Shown here: positions 26,908 through 36,123 of the stretch, in pieces
Layout: each line of letters starts with the position of its first letter
How positions within the stretch are numbered: the first letter of the stretch is position 1
Assembly: GCF_900105215.1 (NCBI RefSeq)
Contig: NZ_FOIP01000001.1
Span: 2,544,501-2,608,500 of the forward strand
Direction of reading: 5' to 3'
Source: Lacrimispora sphenoides
Lineage (GTDB): Bacteria; Bacillota; Clostridia; Lachnospirales; Lachnospiraceae
Length of the DNA: 64,000 bases
Notes under the pieces: generated by a model
The model's input: the letters and a program-made list of their open reading frames with translations, nothing else
What the model was told of the DNA's origin: nothing
Databases searched by the model: none
Translations under genes and position numbers: made by a program

Positions 26908-27773
26908 TGGGGGAATTAAAGAGCAAGACAGAACGCAGGTTTCAGGTTTTCTGGAATACTTTTTTTGTAGTAATCAGTATTATTGCGATGATACCGATCC
27001 TCCGTGTGATATCCATGTCCCTCAGTTCCAAGGATGCGATTCTGAGTGGAAAGGTTTTTTTGTATCCGGTACAGTTTACAACGGAAGCTTACATCAGGGC
27101 ATTTCGAAGCGGGAGCTTCGTCTCATCCTTTATTTATTCCGTTTTTCTGATGCTGGGATCTACGGCTGTGTGCATCATCATGACAATCATGGCGGCATAC
27201 CCGCTTTCGAAGAAGAATTTAAAAGGCGGAACAATCATTATGACCCTGTTTGTATTGACGATGTATCTGGATCCGGGAATCATCCCCAAATATTTGAATG
27301 TGAAGGATTTTAAGTTGATTGATACCGTATGGGCTCTGATCATCCCGGAGGCACTCAGCGCGTATAATATGATTATTATGTGTACCGCTTTCAAAGGATT
27401 AGACTCCTCACTTTATGAAGCGGCAAAGATTGATGGCTGCAATGAGATTCAGACCTTATTCAGAGTTGCGATTCCTTTGGTTTACCCCACATTGGCTACA
27501 CTCGCTCTGTTTTATGCAGTAGGCAGATGGAACCGGTTGAGTGACGTTCTTTACTATGTAAACACTTCTAAGCTTTACACAGTTCAGATGGTATTAAAAC
27601 AGCTGATTGAATCGGTTAAGATATCCCAGGAAGAAGGAATTGCATCACAGCTGGTTGCTGATAACATTAAATCGGCAAGCATCGTGATTTCTATGACACC
27701 AATGATTATTGCATATCCGTTTATACAGAAATATTTTACAAAGGGCATTATGCTTGGTGCAGTAAAAGGCTGA
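26907..27773 (+). CDS. Carbohydrate ABC transporter permease, LplC/YtcP type
   Basis: A 288-residue second permease subunit with six predicted membrane helices. The EAA loop reads LYEAAKIDGCNEIQTL (about residue 190). It pairs with the upstream permease, to which it is translationally coupled by a one-base overlap. The C terminus ends with the GIMLGAVKG sequence typical of this family. It is followed 90 bases later by the lipoprotein gene. Confidence 0.92.
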   Translation: MGELKSKTERRFQVFWNTFFVVISIIAMIPILRVISMSLSSKDAILSGKVFLYPVQFTTEAYIRAFRSGSFVSSFIYSVFLMLGSTAVCIIMTIMAAYPLSKKNLKGGTIIMTLFVLTMYLDPGIIPKYLNVKDFKLIDTVWALIIPEALSAYNMIIMCTAFKGLDSSLYEAAKIDGCNEIQTLFRVAIPLVYPTLATLALFYAVGRWNRLSDVLYYVNTSKLYTVQMVLKQLIESVKISQEEGIASQLVADNIKSASIVISMTPMIIAYPFIQKYFTKGIMLGAVKG

Positions 27774-27862
27774 TTATTATTTAACCTCATCAAGCAGGGT
27801 CGCGGATTACGAATATCCGATTGACTAATAAATATGGGTATAGAAGAAAGGGAGGTTTTTTC

Positions 27863-29470
27863 ATGAGAAAAGTAAGATTATTGAAAATCTGTATGGCAGT
27901 TTTTGCAGCAGCAGCTCTGGCAACCGGATGCGGTTCCAATTCTGGCAAGGACGCAGCGAAAGCAGCAGGTGCTGCAGAAACAAAGGCTGGGGCAACGGCA
28001 GCGGGAGAGAATGGAGAGGAAGTAACCATCAAAGTTATGGTTTGGGACAGAGGTGATGCAGCTCCTGGTACGACTGTAGAAAACAACACCCAGACGGAAT
28101 GGATCAAACAGCAGATGAAGGAAAAGTATAACATCAATGTGGAATATGTTTCCGTTCCAAGATCATCTTCTGATGATAAGCTGAACATCATGATGTCAGG
28201 CGGAAGCGCTCCTGATATCGTATTTACATACAATCAGAGCATTTACTATAACTTTGCACAGAATGGCGGTCTGGCTGACTTGACACAGGCGTATGAAACT
28301 TATGGCTCAGATATTAAGAAGTTTGTTTCTGATGCTCAGAATATGGGACAGATTGACGGAAAACAGTTTGCAATTATGAAGCAAAGAGGTGTGGAAGCTC
28401 CCCGCCATACTGCGTATATCCGTCAGGACTGGCTGGATAAGCTGGGAATGGAAATGCCGAAGACAAAAGAGGAATTGACTGCTTACTTACAGTCAGTAAA
28501 GGATAAGAATCCAGGCGGTGTTGATAATGTAGTTCCGTGGGCAATGAGCGGTCGCAATGATACGGAGAAGGGTTATTTAAATTTCATAGGCTCTTATGCA
28601 AACCTTGAAAGCGACAAGGATGCTTATGTTTACAGCGAGTCTTATATGACAGTTGCTCCAGGCGCTATAACAGGCCTAAAGAAATTAAATGAACTGTACA
28701 ACAAGGGACTTATCGCAAAGGATTTTGCTACTGATACGGCTGAAGATATCTACAAAGCCCAGGTAACTGCAGGCAATGCAGGATTCTTCTTAGATGACAC
28801 AGAGCGTCCATGGGATTACATCACGATCTTAAACCAGAGTACAGGTGGAAGAACGTTTGTACCGGTACAGTGTTTTGAATTGGCCGACGGTTCCTACCGA
28901 ACTCCGTTTGAACCGAGATACGGTATGTTTGTAATGGTTCCAAAGTCAAGTGAGAAAAAGGTTGATGCCTGCATGAAGTATCTAAACTGGCAGGCAGATC
29001 CGGAAGTTGCCGAGAATATTGTATACACGATAGAGCATAAGAGAGACGAAAACGGAGTACCGATTAAATTATCCAGCGAAGAACTTTCCAGTAAAAGATA
29101 TCCGGGAACCTGTGATGACTTAAATATTGTAAATCTTGCTATGGAATGGACGAAGAGTAAAGATGCTATCGTATCCAAATGGGCAAAAGATCAGTCCGTT
29201 GATTGGGAAACTGCGGATTGGTTCTCCAATTTCTACGATGTACGCTCTGAAGGCAAATTCCGCTTCCCGGTATACTCTAATATTTCACAGGCAGAGGCGG
29301 ATTACGGACAGAATGTAGTAAACATGATGATTGAATATGTTTACAAACTGATAAGCTGCTCACCGGATCAGTTCGACAGTATGCAGCAGACAGAATACAA
29401 CAACCTTGTAAATGCAGGGCTGCAGAAGATTCTTGACGCAAGAGCAGAATATTATGACAGCATAAAGTAA
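27863..29470 (+). CDS. Carbohydrate ABC transporter substrate-binding lipoprotein
   Basis: A 535-residue extracellular solute-binding protein of the LplA-like long type. A 22-residue signal peptide ends in the lipobox LATGC with Cys23 as lipid anchor, followed by an Ala/Gly/Lys-rich linker, so the protein is tethered outside the membrane. ATG 27863 follows AAAGGGAGG; an upstream TTG is not supported. Together with the two permeases it forms the import system of the GH38/GH105 glycan cluster. A terminator follows. The large size suggests an oligosaccharide ligand. Confidence 0.92.
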   Translation: MRKVRLLKICMAVFAAAALATGCGSNSGKDAAKAAGAAETKAGATAAGENGEEVTIKVMVWDRGDAAPGTTVENNTQTEWIKQQMKEKYNINVEYVSVPRSSSDDKLNIMMSGGSAPDIVFTYNQSIYYNFAQNGGLADLTQAYETYGSDIKKFVSDAQNMGQIDGKQFAIMKQRGVEAPRHTAYIRQDWLDKLGMEMPKTKEELTAYLQSVKDKNPGGVDNVVPWAMSGRNDTEKGYLNFIGSYANLESDKDAYVYSESYMTVAPGAITGLKKLNELYNKGLIAKDFATDTAEDIYKAQVTAGNAGFFLDDTERPWDYITILNQSTGGRTFVPVQCFELADGSYRTPFEPRYGMFVMVPKSSEKKVDACMKYLNWQADPEVAENIVYTIEHKRDENGVPIKLSSEELSSKRYPGTCDDLNIVNLAMEWTKSKDAIVSKWAKDQSVDWETADWFSNFYDVRSEGKFRFPVYSNISQAEADYGQNVVNMMIEYVYKLISCSPDQFDSMQQTEYNNLVNAGLQKILDARAEYYDSIK

Positions 29471-29501
29471 TTCCTTTTACGGGGCGGAAGGCTATAAGAA
29501 G

Positions 29502-29560
29502 CTCGTTACAGCTCTTTTTCATCGGAATAATGATGATGCCGGGAAGCTGTAACGGGTTTT
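29502..29560 (+). terminator. Terminator of the ABC transporter operon
   Basis: Twelve-base arms CTCGTTACAGCT (29502-29513) and AGCTGTAACGGG (29545-29556), with one wobble, are followed by TTTTTT. The loop is long (31 bases). Confidence 0.75.
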
Positions 29561-29578
29561 TTCTGTCCATATGGTATT

Positions 29579-30493
29579 TTAAAGAATGGTTGGAAGGCTG
29601 TTTCCGCCCCCAGCTTTTCGAAATTCAGATGGAGACTGGCTGCAATATTTTTGAAAGATACGGTTAAATTGAGAGAAGCTTGTAAAACCGCACTCTTCCG
29701 CCAGTTCAGAAATCTTCTTTTTGGTGTTTAACAGCAGGTATTGTACATTACGGATCCGTGTCATCTGTATGTACTGGGTGAGGGTGTACCCTGTCACATC
29801 TTTAAACTGATGGGACAAATAGTAAGGACTGATATAAAACTCCCTGGAAAGTGAATCCAGAGTCAATTCTTCCGAATAATGATTATGAATGTAGTTGGCA
29901 ATGGTATATATTTTTTTTGAGGCTTCATTCATCAATGGTTCATTGATGTAGATGTTAGAAGGTGCCAGCTGCCTGATCGTATAGAGAAACTCTATAAACA
30001 TTCCGTGTAGAATTAGGGATTTTAATTCCGGTTCCTCATCCTGAAAGGAGTAGCGGTAAATTCGGTTTAGTTTTTTGTTGATCAGCTGCTGTTGTTTGGA
30101 AGGGAAGCGGTATATGGGAAGAGGAGAATAAAATGGTTCGAAAAGCTTTTGATAAGTTTCCGGCATACCCCAGAGCTCGGGAGGGTACAAAAATCCGATG
30201 ATAAGCCGTTTGCTGGGAGCTCCTTTCAGATATTCCGTCTGGTGAAGAACCGATGGGCGCAGAAGAACCAGGTCACCTGCACGGATAGAATAAGGGAGAC
30301 CCTCTACCAGATGGCATGCCTGAGGACTGATTAATATCATGATTTCATAAAAGGAATGAAAATGTTGGAATGGCATGTTGATATCGAAGGAACGTTCATC
30401 ATAATCAAAGTAATAATAAAGGGAATGCTGGATATCGTTGATGGTAATATTATGTTTTTTCTTATAAAGCAGTGTATCACCTTGATTTGTCAT
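29579..30493 (-). CDS. AraC family transcriptional regulator
   Basis: A 304-residue regulator. The N-terminal cupin-like sensor (about residues 30-130) includes HFHSFYEIMILI and RAGDLVLLRPSVLH. The C-terminal AraC double helix-turn-helix (about 205-300) includes LDSLSREFYISPYYLSHQFK and ISELAEECGFTSFSQFNRIF. AraC regulators of this form usually activate adjacent sugar genes when ligand is bound. It is convergent with the ABC operon and divergent from the GH105 gene, so it probably controls one or both. AAAGGCGG precedes the start. Confidence 0.9.
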   Translation of the reverse strand: MTNQGDTLLYKKKHNITINDIQHSLYYYFDYDERSFDINMPFQHFHSFYEIMILISPQACHLVEGLPYSIRAGDLVLLRPSVLHQTEYLKGAPSKRLIIGFLYPPELWGMPETYQKLFEPFYSPLPIYRFPSKQQQLINKKLNRIYRYSFQDEEPELKSLILHGMFIEFLYTIRQLAPSNIYINEPLMNEASKKIYTIANYIHNHYSEELTLDSLSREFYISPYYLSHQFKDVTGYTLTQYIQMTRIRNVQYLLLNTKKKISELAEECGFTSFSQFNRIFQKYCSQSPSEFRKAGGGNSLPTIL

Positions 30494-30663
30494 AGGAACC
30501 GCCTTTATTCTTTCTAGGAAGTGGTCATGTTTCGGATATGTATTATAACAGAGAGGTCACAAGATATGCAATACATTAGCTAAAAAAAAGGAAAAATATT
30601 GTAGAGATTGCAAAGTGCACCGACCGATAAGTTGGCTGGCAGCAGAAAGGGATTGACAAAGGA

Positions 30664-31740
30664 ATGGAAAAATTAACAGAAAAAATAGATTTACTGGTTT
30701 CAAGCTTTGAAAAGATTCTTTATGATGAAGATGATATCTTCTTAAAAAATATGGAAAAAAATAACTTATCCGGAGATAATACAGAGCTCTACCGATATTG
30801 GGAATGGACGCAGGGAGTAGGACTGTATGGTTTATGGAAAATATATGAAGAAACCGGTGAGAAAGAGCTTTTAGAGAAACTGGAAAAGTATTATAAAAGA
30901 CAGCTTTCCATTGGTTTACCTTCACGCAACATTAATACAACAGCTCCTCTTCTGGCCTTATCCTATCTGGCAGAAAAAAGTGGAAATGAGACCTATATGG
31001 AAATTTGCAGGGACTGGGCGCAGTGGCTTGTGGAAGAGCTGCCCATGACAGAGGAAGGCGGATTCCAACATCTGACCTCCGATACTTTAAACGAGCAGGA
31101 GCTGTGGGATGACACGTTGTTTATGGCTGTTTTATTTCTGGCCCGTATGGGAGTTCTGCTTGATAATAAAAAATGGATTAATGAAGCGGAATACCAGTTC
31201 CTCCTTCATGCGAAATATCTGGCTGACAGAAAAAGTGGTCTCTGGTATCATGGCTGGACATTTCATGGCCGCCATAATTTCTCAAGTGCATTCTGGGGAA
31301 GAGGAAACAGCTGGATCACTATGGCTATTCCGGAGCTATTCGGCATCATTCCATGCAGCGGAGCTGTGAAGCATTATTTGACAGAAGCGCTGAAAAATCA
31401 GATTGAGGCGCTGGTTTCCTACCAGAATGAAAGCGGTATGTGGCATACGGTAATCAATGACAGTACCTCTTACGTGGAGGCAAGTGCAACTTGCGGGTTT
31501 GCTTATGGAATATTGAAAGCGGTCCATCTGGGACTTATTGATCCGTCATATGAAGCAAATGCCAGAAAGGCTCTTTTGCCGGTTCTTCAATGCATTGATG
31601 CAGAAGGCGTTGTGCATCAGGTATCTTATGGAACGCCCATGGGTAGAGAAAGTGTACAGTTTTATAAGGATGTTGAACTTCGCCCAATGCCATATGGACA
31701 GGCAATGGCAATCCTATTCCTGTTAGAAGCGTCAAAATAA
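30664..31740 (+). CDS. Unsaturated rhamnogalacturonyl hydrolase, GH105 family
   Basis: A 358-residue (alpha/alpha)6-barrel enzyme without a signal peptide. GH105 enzymes hydrate the unsaturated uronic acid left by polysaccharide lyases and release it from the oligosaccharide in the cytosol. Family features include the ELWDDTLFM segment with the catalytic Asp region and SSAFWGRGNSW. The only ATG lies very close to AAAGGA; an AAAGGG 12 bases upstream is the other candidate ribosome binding site. It pairs with the lyase-like gene downstream, pointing to pectin or another uronate-containing glycan. YteR/YesR-type naming is by similarity only. Confidence 0.88.
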   Translation: MEKLTEKIDLLVSSFEKILYDEDDIFLKNMEKNNLSGDNTELYRYWEWTQGVGLYGLWKIYEETGEKELLEKLEKYYKRQLSIGLPSRNINTTAPLLALSYLAEKSGNETYMEICRDWAQWLVEELPMTEEGGFQHLTSDTLNEQELWDDTLFMAVLFLARMGVLLDNKKWINEAEYQFLLHAKYLADRKSGLWYHGWTFHGRHNFSSAFWGRGNSWITMAIPELFGIIPCSGAVKHYLTEALKNQIEALVSYQNESGMWHTVINDSTSYVEASATCGFAYGILKAVHLGLIDPSYEANARKALLPVLQCIDAEGVVHQVSYGTPMGRESVQFYKDVELRPMPYGQAMAILFLLEASK

Positions 31741-31782
31741 CAACAAGTAAATCAGTAAAGCAAAATATGACGGAGGAAGACT

Positions 31783-33429
31783 ATGAAGCGATATATAGCA
31801 CATCTGCTAAAGGGTGCAGAATATAGGACGAGGCAGTTTATAAACGGGCAGGTAAAAGATCCGGAAAACCTGCAGTACGGAGGAATCCGGGGAGATATCT
31901 GGGAGGCGAAGCCATCAATTTATGCGTTGACAACGGCAGTGGCTGTATATCTAAACGAAAATAGCAGCTTTTACTGTCATGAGGCTCTTTATGATTCCAT
32001 TGATTTGGCACTGGATTTTACGGAAAGAACCCAGAGAGAGGATGGGAGCTTTGACTATCCATCCTGTAATTTCAAATCCGCTACAGATACCTCTTTCTGT
32101 TTCAAGCGGCTGATCGCAGCCTACCGGCTGCTGGTAAAATATGATATGGAGAGGGATTTGAAGCTCCTAAGCCTTCGGATAAAGTATCTGACCATCATGC
32201 GCCGTGCACTGGAGGCGATCCTGACAGGAGGCTTCCATACCCCAAACCACCGCTGGGCCATAGTGGCAGCCTTGCTTCAGGGAGCCAATCTGTTTGCTGA
32301 AGAGAAGGAATTCTCCGGGAAGCTTAAGGCCCGGGCCCAGCAGTATCTGTCTGAGGGGATTGATGGGGATGAAGACGGTGAATATGCAGAACGTTCCACT
32401 GGTAATTACAATGCGGTGGTGAATAGCGCAATGATGGCTATGTATGAGGAGAGCAAAGATGAGAACTTCTTAGGCTATATGGAGCGGAATCTGGCCATGA
32501 TGTTGACTTATATAGATCCGGACGATACCATATTTACCCAGAATTCCACCAGACAGGACAAGGGAAAGCTTGAATATTTGGATAAATATTTTTACCAGTA
32601 CTTGTTTCTGTGTAGTTATGCCGAGAATCCTGTGTTTGACGGAGCGGCCCATAAAATCATCCGAGACAATATGGAGCGGGGAAACCTGGCTCCGGACTGT
32701 CTGCATGTTGTCATGAACCATGATGAAATGCTTGAGCATTGCTTTAAAGGATTCGGCTTTTTAGAGGAGTACAGGAAGTTTTTCCGTCATGCCGGAGTAC
32801 TTCGCGTAAAGAAAAAGGCCTACACCTATACGGTGCTGAACGGAAAGAGTGCATTTTTGTATTTTAAATGCGGAAGTACTATGGTTTATGTAAAGATTGG
32901 AGAGAGCTATTGCGACATTCGTAACTTTATTCCTCAGAAAATAGAGGAGCGGGAGAACGGATGTAAGGTAGAGGCCGTGGCAAATGGCTGGTATTACCTG
33001 CCGTTTAAAGAAAAGCAGGACACCTCCGACTGGTGGAAAATGGATCATACAAAAAGGGAAAAACAGATAAGCAGCCAGCTGAAAACTACGGTTGAGATCC
33101 GTGAGTTGGAACAGGGCCTGGAGCTTTCCGTTAAGACGGATGGGCTGGACCGTCTTCCTATGCGGCTGGAGGTTTGCATCCCCGCAGGAACTACCCTGGA
33201 GCATCCGGCCTTCAGTCTTAAGGCGGGAGTGGGCGAAGGTCTGATTTTGAGAGATGGCTTTCTGACGGTACGTGATGAACAAAAGGAACTGGTACTTGGT
33301 CCGGGTTTTGGTGAGCATGAATTCCAGGGGCATTATTCAGGCGAGGAGATAAACTGTGATGGGTATACGGTCTATGCCAATGGGTATACGCCGTTGGAAA
33401 GAACTTTTCAGATTACAGTAAATGGTTGA
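31783..33429 (+). CDS. Uncharacterised lyase-like alpha-toroid/beta-sandwich protein
   Basis: A 548-residue cytosolic protein. Residues 1-330 are helical with repeated toroid-like pairs and conserved aromatic and charged stretches (TPNHRWAIVAALLQGANLF, STGNYNAVVNSAMMAMY). Residues 335-548 are beta-rich. The architecture resembles heparinase II/III and other alginate-type lyases. A His-Arg pair after TPN and the Asn-Tyr in TGNYNAV could be catalytic, but I do not recognise a named family. There is no signal peptide, so it would act on imported oligosaccharides. Located 42 bases after GH105, with a strong GGAGG ribosome binding site and a terminator behind it, it probably produces or consumes the unsaturated uronide GH105 needs. 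Confidence 0.6.
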   Translation: MKRYIAHLLKGAEYRTRQFINGQVKDPENLQYGGIRGDIWEAKPSIYALTTAVAVYLNENSSFYCHEALYDSIDLALDFTERTQREDGSFDYPSCNFKSATDTSFCFKRLIAAYRLLVKYDMERDLKLLSLRIKYLTIMRRALEAILTGGFHTPNHRWAIVAALLQGANLFAEEKEFSGKLKARAQQYLSEGIDGDEDGEYAERSTGNYNAVVNSAMMAMYEESKDENFLGYMERNLAMMLTYIDPDDTIFTQNSTRQDKGKLEYLDKYFYQYLFLCSYAENPVFDGAAHKIIRDNMERGNLAPDCLHVVMNHDEMLEHCFKGFGFLEEYRKFFRHAGVLRVKKKAYTYTVLNGKSAFLYFKCGSTMVYVKIGESYCDIRNFIPQKIEERENGCKVEAVANGWYYLPFKEKQDTSDWWKMDHTKREKQISSQLKTTVEIRELEQGLELSVKTDGLDRLPMRLEVCIPAGTTLEHPAFSLKAGVGEGLILRDGFLTVRDEQKELVLGPGFGEHEFQGHYSGEEINCDGYTVYANGYTPLERTFQITVNG

Positions 33430-33498
33430 AAGAGAAGAAAAAGACTATGTATCAAATAGAAACCGGCCCAGTGGAAGGATAAAGATTGCAGAAGAAGT

Positions 33499-33539
33499 TA
33501 GCTTCAAGCTTAAAATATTATGCTTGAAGCTATTTTTTA
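33499..33539 (+). terminator. Terminator of the GH105 operon
   Basis: Arms TAGCTTCAAGC (33499-33509) and GCTTGAAGCTA (33522-33532) are perfect and are followed by TTTTTT. Confidence 0.9.
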
Positions 33540-33594
33540 TCCTCCCCCTGGATTTGTCTATAATTTTAATCCGTCTGGAACCAGCCGATATGCT

Positions 33595-34926
33595 TCAAGG
33601 CCAGGACGGCATAAGCTCCGGATCTCTTAAGGTAAGAGCAAAGTGAAGCTTTTCATCGTAAGATTCAAGTTGAGGCAGAGTTTCATATTCTTTTCTCAGC
33701 TTTTCATAAATGCTTAATATGGGCTGACACCGGATGGAGGTGGTATCAAGGATATCATAAAGATGTTCCGCTGCCAGATCAACAATGGATTCATCCAGGA
33801 GGCCGTCATTTTTCATCCGGGTGAGGATGGACAGGATGTCGTCTGTTGGAAAAGAAGCCTTATAGCTTCTGGCACCGGTTAAGGCGCTGATGATATCGGC
33901 AATGGCCACCAGGCGTTCTTCCGTAGTTAAATCCTCGGCTTTCAGCTTTTTCGGATAACCGGTTCCATTCAGTTTTTCATGATGACGCAGTGCGATGCGC
34001 TCAATGGTTTTATCAATGCTGCCGCCGAATATTTTCTCCGTGAAGTTTACATGGGTCCGCATGATTCCCATGGCCTTTTGGCTTAATTTTCCTGGATACT
34101 CAAGAATTTCAACAGGAATAGCGATTTTACCCAGATCGTGCAGCAGCGATCCGCAGAGTACCAGGTTTAATTGATTCTCATTTAAGGACAGGAGTTTTCC
34201 AAGCTCATAGCTGATGCTGGTGGTGGTTATGGTATGAGTTACGGTGTAATGGCTTCTGAAATCAATGATAAAGACCAGCATTTTCAAATATTCCGTAGTC
34301 TCTTCTTCGGAAAGTGGAATGCTGGTTAAAAAATCGAAGTATTCTGAATCTTTTCTCCATTCATTTTCAATGGAATCTTTAAAGTTAAGCTTGGCAGCAA
34401 GACCTACGATGTGAGGAGCAAATACGTTATTCGTTCCCTGGGTGATCAGCTGAAGGGTTTCCTCCCAGGAACGCTTTTCCAGTGACATGGAGACATCAAT
34501 GCGGTCTGCAACGTGAAGGATTTGTGATAGATCTTTTAATTTCGTGCTGGGTTCATCTCCCTGCTCCAGGAAATTCCAGGTGATGTGGTGTAAGAGTACT
34601 GCAGGAGCTAATTCCTTAAGGGGAGAAAAATATCGTATGAAAAGATATCCGTAGAAAGAGTGATCCCAAATATCGTCGGTTTCAAATTGAAGCATCCTGG
34701 AGATTTCTTCTGTCTTGTATGCTCCGATATCATGAAGCTGGGCCAGAAAGCAGATATCCCGAAGCTCCTGCTTGGAATACTGCCCGGTATCCTGCAGCAT
34801 ACGGGAAATGATGTACGCCACGTGGGAACCGTGTTCCGTCAGCCGTGGATCAATATAATTACAGAAGCGCCGGATAATGCCTAAGACGCCTTTGTTATTT
34901 AATTTTTTTGTATATTGTATTTGCAT
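33595..34926 (-). CDS. HD-GYP domain protein, probable cyclic-di-GMP phosphodiesterase
   Basis: A 443-residue soluble protein with two HD-type halves. The N-terminal half has an HDIG motif (AQLHDIGAY). The C-terminal half has the full HD-GYP signature: LLHDLGKIAIP and the RHHEKLNGTGYP motif. HD-GYP enzymes hydrolyse cyclic di-GMP. There is no membrane segment or recognisable receiver or PAS domain. The start chosen is ATG 34926, with AGGAGG 8 bases upstream; an in-frame ATG at 34959 has no such site. It is a single gene, and its target process cannot be inferred from its neighbours. Confidence 0.9.
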   Translation of the reverse strand: MQIQYTKKLNNKGVLGIIRRFCNYIDPRLTEHGSHVAYIISRMLQDTGQYSKQELRDICFLAQLHDIGAYKTEEISRMLQFETDDIWDHSFYGYLFIRYFSPLKELAPAVLLHHITWNFLEQGDEPSTKLKDLSQILHVADRIDVSMSLEKRSWEETLQLITQGTNNVFAPHIVGLAAKLNFKDSIENEWRKDSEYFDFLTSIPLSEEETTEYLKMLVFIIDFRSHYTVTHTITTTSISYELGKLLSLNENQLNLVLCGSLLHDLGKIAIPVEILEYPGKLSQKAMGIMRTHVNFTEKIFGGSIDKTIERIALRHHEKLNGTGYPKKLKAEDLTTEERLVAIADIISALTGARSYKASFPTDDILSILTRMKNDGLLDESIVDLAAEHLYDILDTTSIRCQPILSIYEKLRKEYETLPQLESYDEKLHFALTLRDPELMPSWP

Positions 34927-35099
34927 ACTTGAGTCCTCCTGTGTAGTCGTTGCTCTCAAATCAGTTTACCATATCAATCCATATATGGAAAGAAAAGAAA
35001 GAGGGCTATTACATAATTAATTCTACTTAATATAGGAAAAGGTGTATGTGAAAAAAATAAATTGATGTATGCTCATTATTTTGTATGAATTCGAAATAT

Positions 35100-35128
35100 T
35101 TGACTAAGGTATACGTATATGTTAAAAT
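35100..35128 (+). promoter_or_regulatory. treR promoter with TreR-type operator in the spacer
   Basis: TTGACT (35100-35105), a 17-base spacer and TAAAAT (35123-35128). The spacer contains the palindrome TATACGTATA (35110-35119). The same arrangement occurs at the treB promoter, so treR is probably autoregulated. Confidence 0.7.
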
Positions 35129-35182
35129 AAAGACTGATATGTAAATCAATGGAAAAGACAGGTAAAGTGAGGATATTGGCCT

Positions 35183-35896
35183 ATGGAAAGTAAATACAGG
35201 CGTCTTTATAAGGAGCTGCTAGAAAAAATAGAAAAGCGGGAATACCGTCCGGGAGACAAGCTTCCGGCGGAAGGAGAGCTGATGGAGATATACGGTGCAT
35301 CCCGTGATACTGTCCGCAAAGCCCTGGGGCTTTTGGAGGAAGATGGCTGCATCCGCAAAGCCAGGGGAAAGGCCGCTGAGGTGTTGGATAAGAGCAAGTT
35401 TAATTTCCCGGTATCGGAGATAGCAAGCTTTAAGGAAATCTACCGTTATTCAGATTCCAGGCCCAAAACCTTTGTGGAGAATTTAGAAATTGTAAAGAAT
35501 GATAAAAAGCTGATGGAAGCCCTTCAGATCGGCCCGGAGGATGAGGCCTTTGTATTGGAACGGGTCCGGGAAATCGATGGGGAAAAGATCATTATTGATA
35601 AGGATTATTTTTCGAGGAAAGTCGTGGAAAATCTGCCTTTGCGCGCTGCTCAGGATTCTGTTTATGAATATCTGGAGAATGAACAGGGGCTTAAAATCGG
35701 CTTTGCAATGAAGGAGATCACGGTCCATACGGCAACGGATGAGGATTACCGGCTCCTTGATATGGGACGTTATGATATGGTGGTGGTGGTGAAGAGTTAT
35801 ACGTATCTGGAGGACTCAACTTTGTTCCAGTACACGGAATCGCGCCACAGGCCGGACAAGTTTAAGTTCGTGGATTTTGCCCGCCGGAAGTTGTAA
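35183..35896 (+). CDS. treR: GntR family trehalose operon repressor
   Basis: A 237-residue regulator. The N-terminal GntR winged helix (about residues 1-70; RPGDKLPAEGELMEIYGASRDTVRKAL) is followed by a UTRA effector domain (about 90-232), the architecture of TreR. In characterised relatives trehalose 6-phosphate releases the repressor from DNA. The assignment rests on the adjacent treB and treA genes and on a shared palindrome in both promoters. There is a 230-base gap to treB with its own promoter. Confidence 0.92.
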   Translation: MESKYRRLYKELLEKIEKREYRPGDKLPAEGELMEIYGASRDTVRKALGLLEEDGCIRKARGKAAEVLDKSKFNFPVSEIASFKEIYRYSDSRPKTFVENLEIVKNDKKLMEALQIGPEDEAFVLERVREIDGEKIIIDKDYFSRKVVENLPLRAAQDSVYEYLENEQGLKIGFAMKEITVHTATDEDYRLLDMGRYDMVVVVKSYTYLEDSTLFQYTESRHRPDKFKFVDFARRKL

Positions 35897-36031
35897 TAAT
35901 AAGAAGAGAAGAACGCGCTTCTCACATACTCCAGACGTAACGGTTTAACTCTATCTTATCAGGTCCGTACAAATACCGCATGCGGCGTCGCTTATCTGCA
36001 GACGAACAAGTTAAATTATCTTTTCTGCATA

Positions 36032-36060
36032 TTGACAAAGATATACGTATATGTTATAGT
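36032..36060 (+). promoter_or_regulatory. treBA promoter with TreR-type operator in the spacer
   Basis: TTGACA (36032-36037), a 17-base spacer and TATAGT (36055-36060). The spacer holds the perfect 12-base palindrome ATATACGTATAT (36041-36052). A repressor bound here would block RNA polymerase directly. Confidence 0.8.
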
Positions 36061-36123
36061 GTAATCACAAAATAAACGTATAAGTTTGGGAGCGCCAAAA
36101 ACATGTATGAAGGGAGTATGAAT

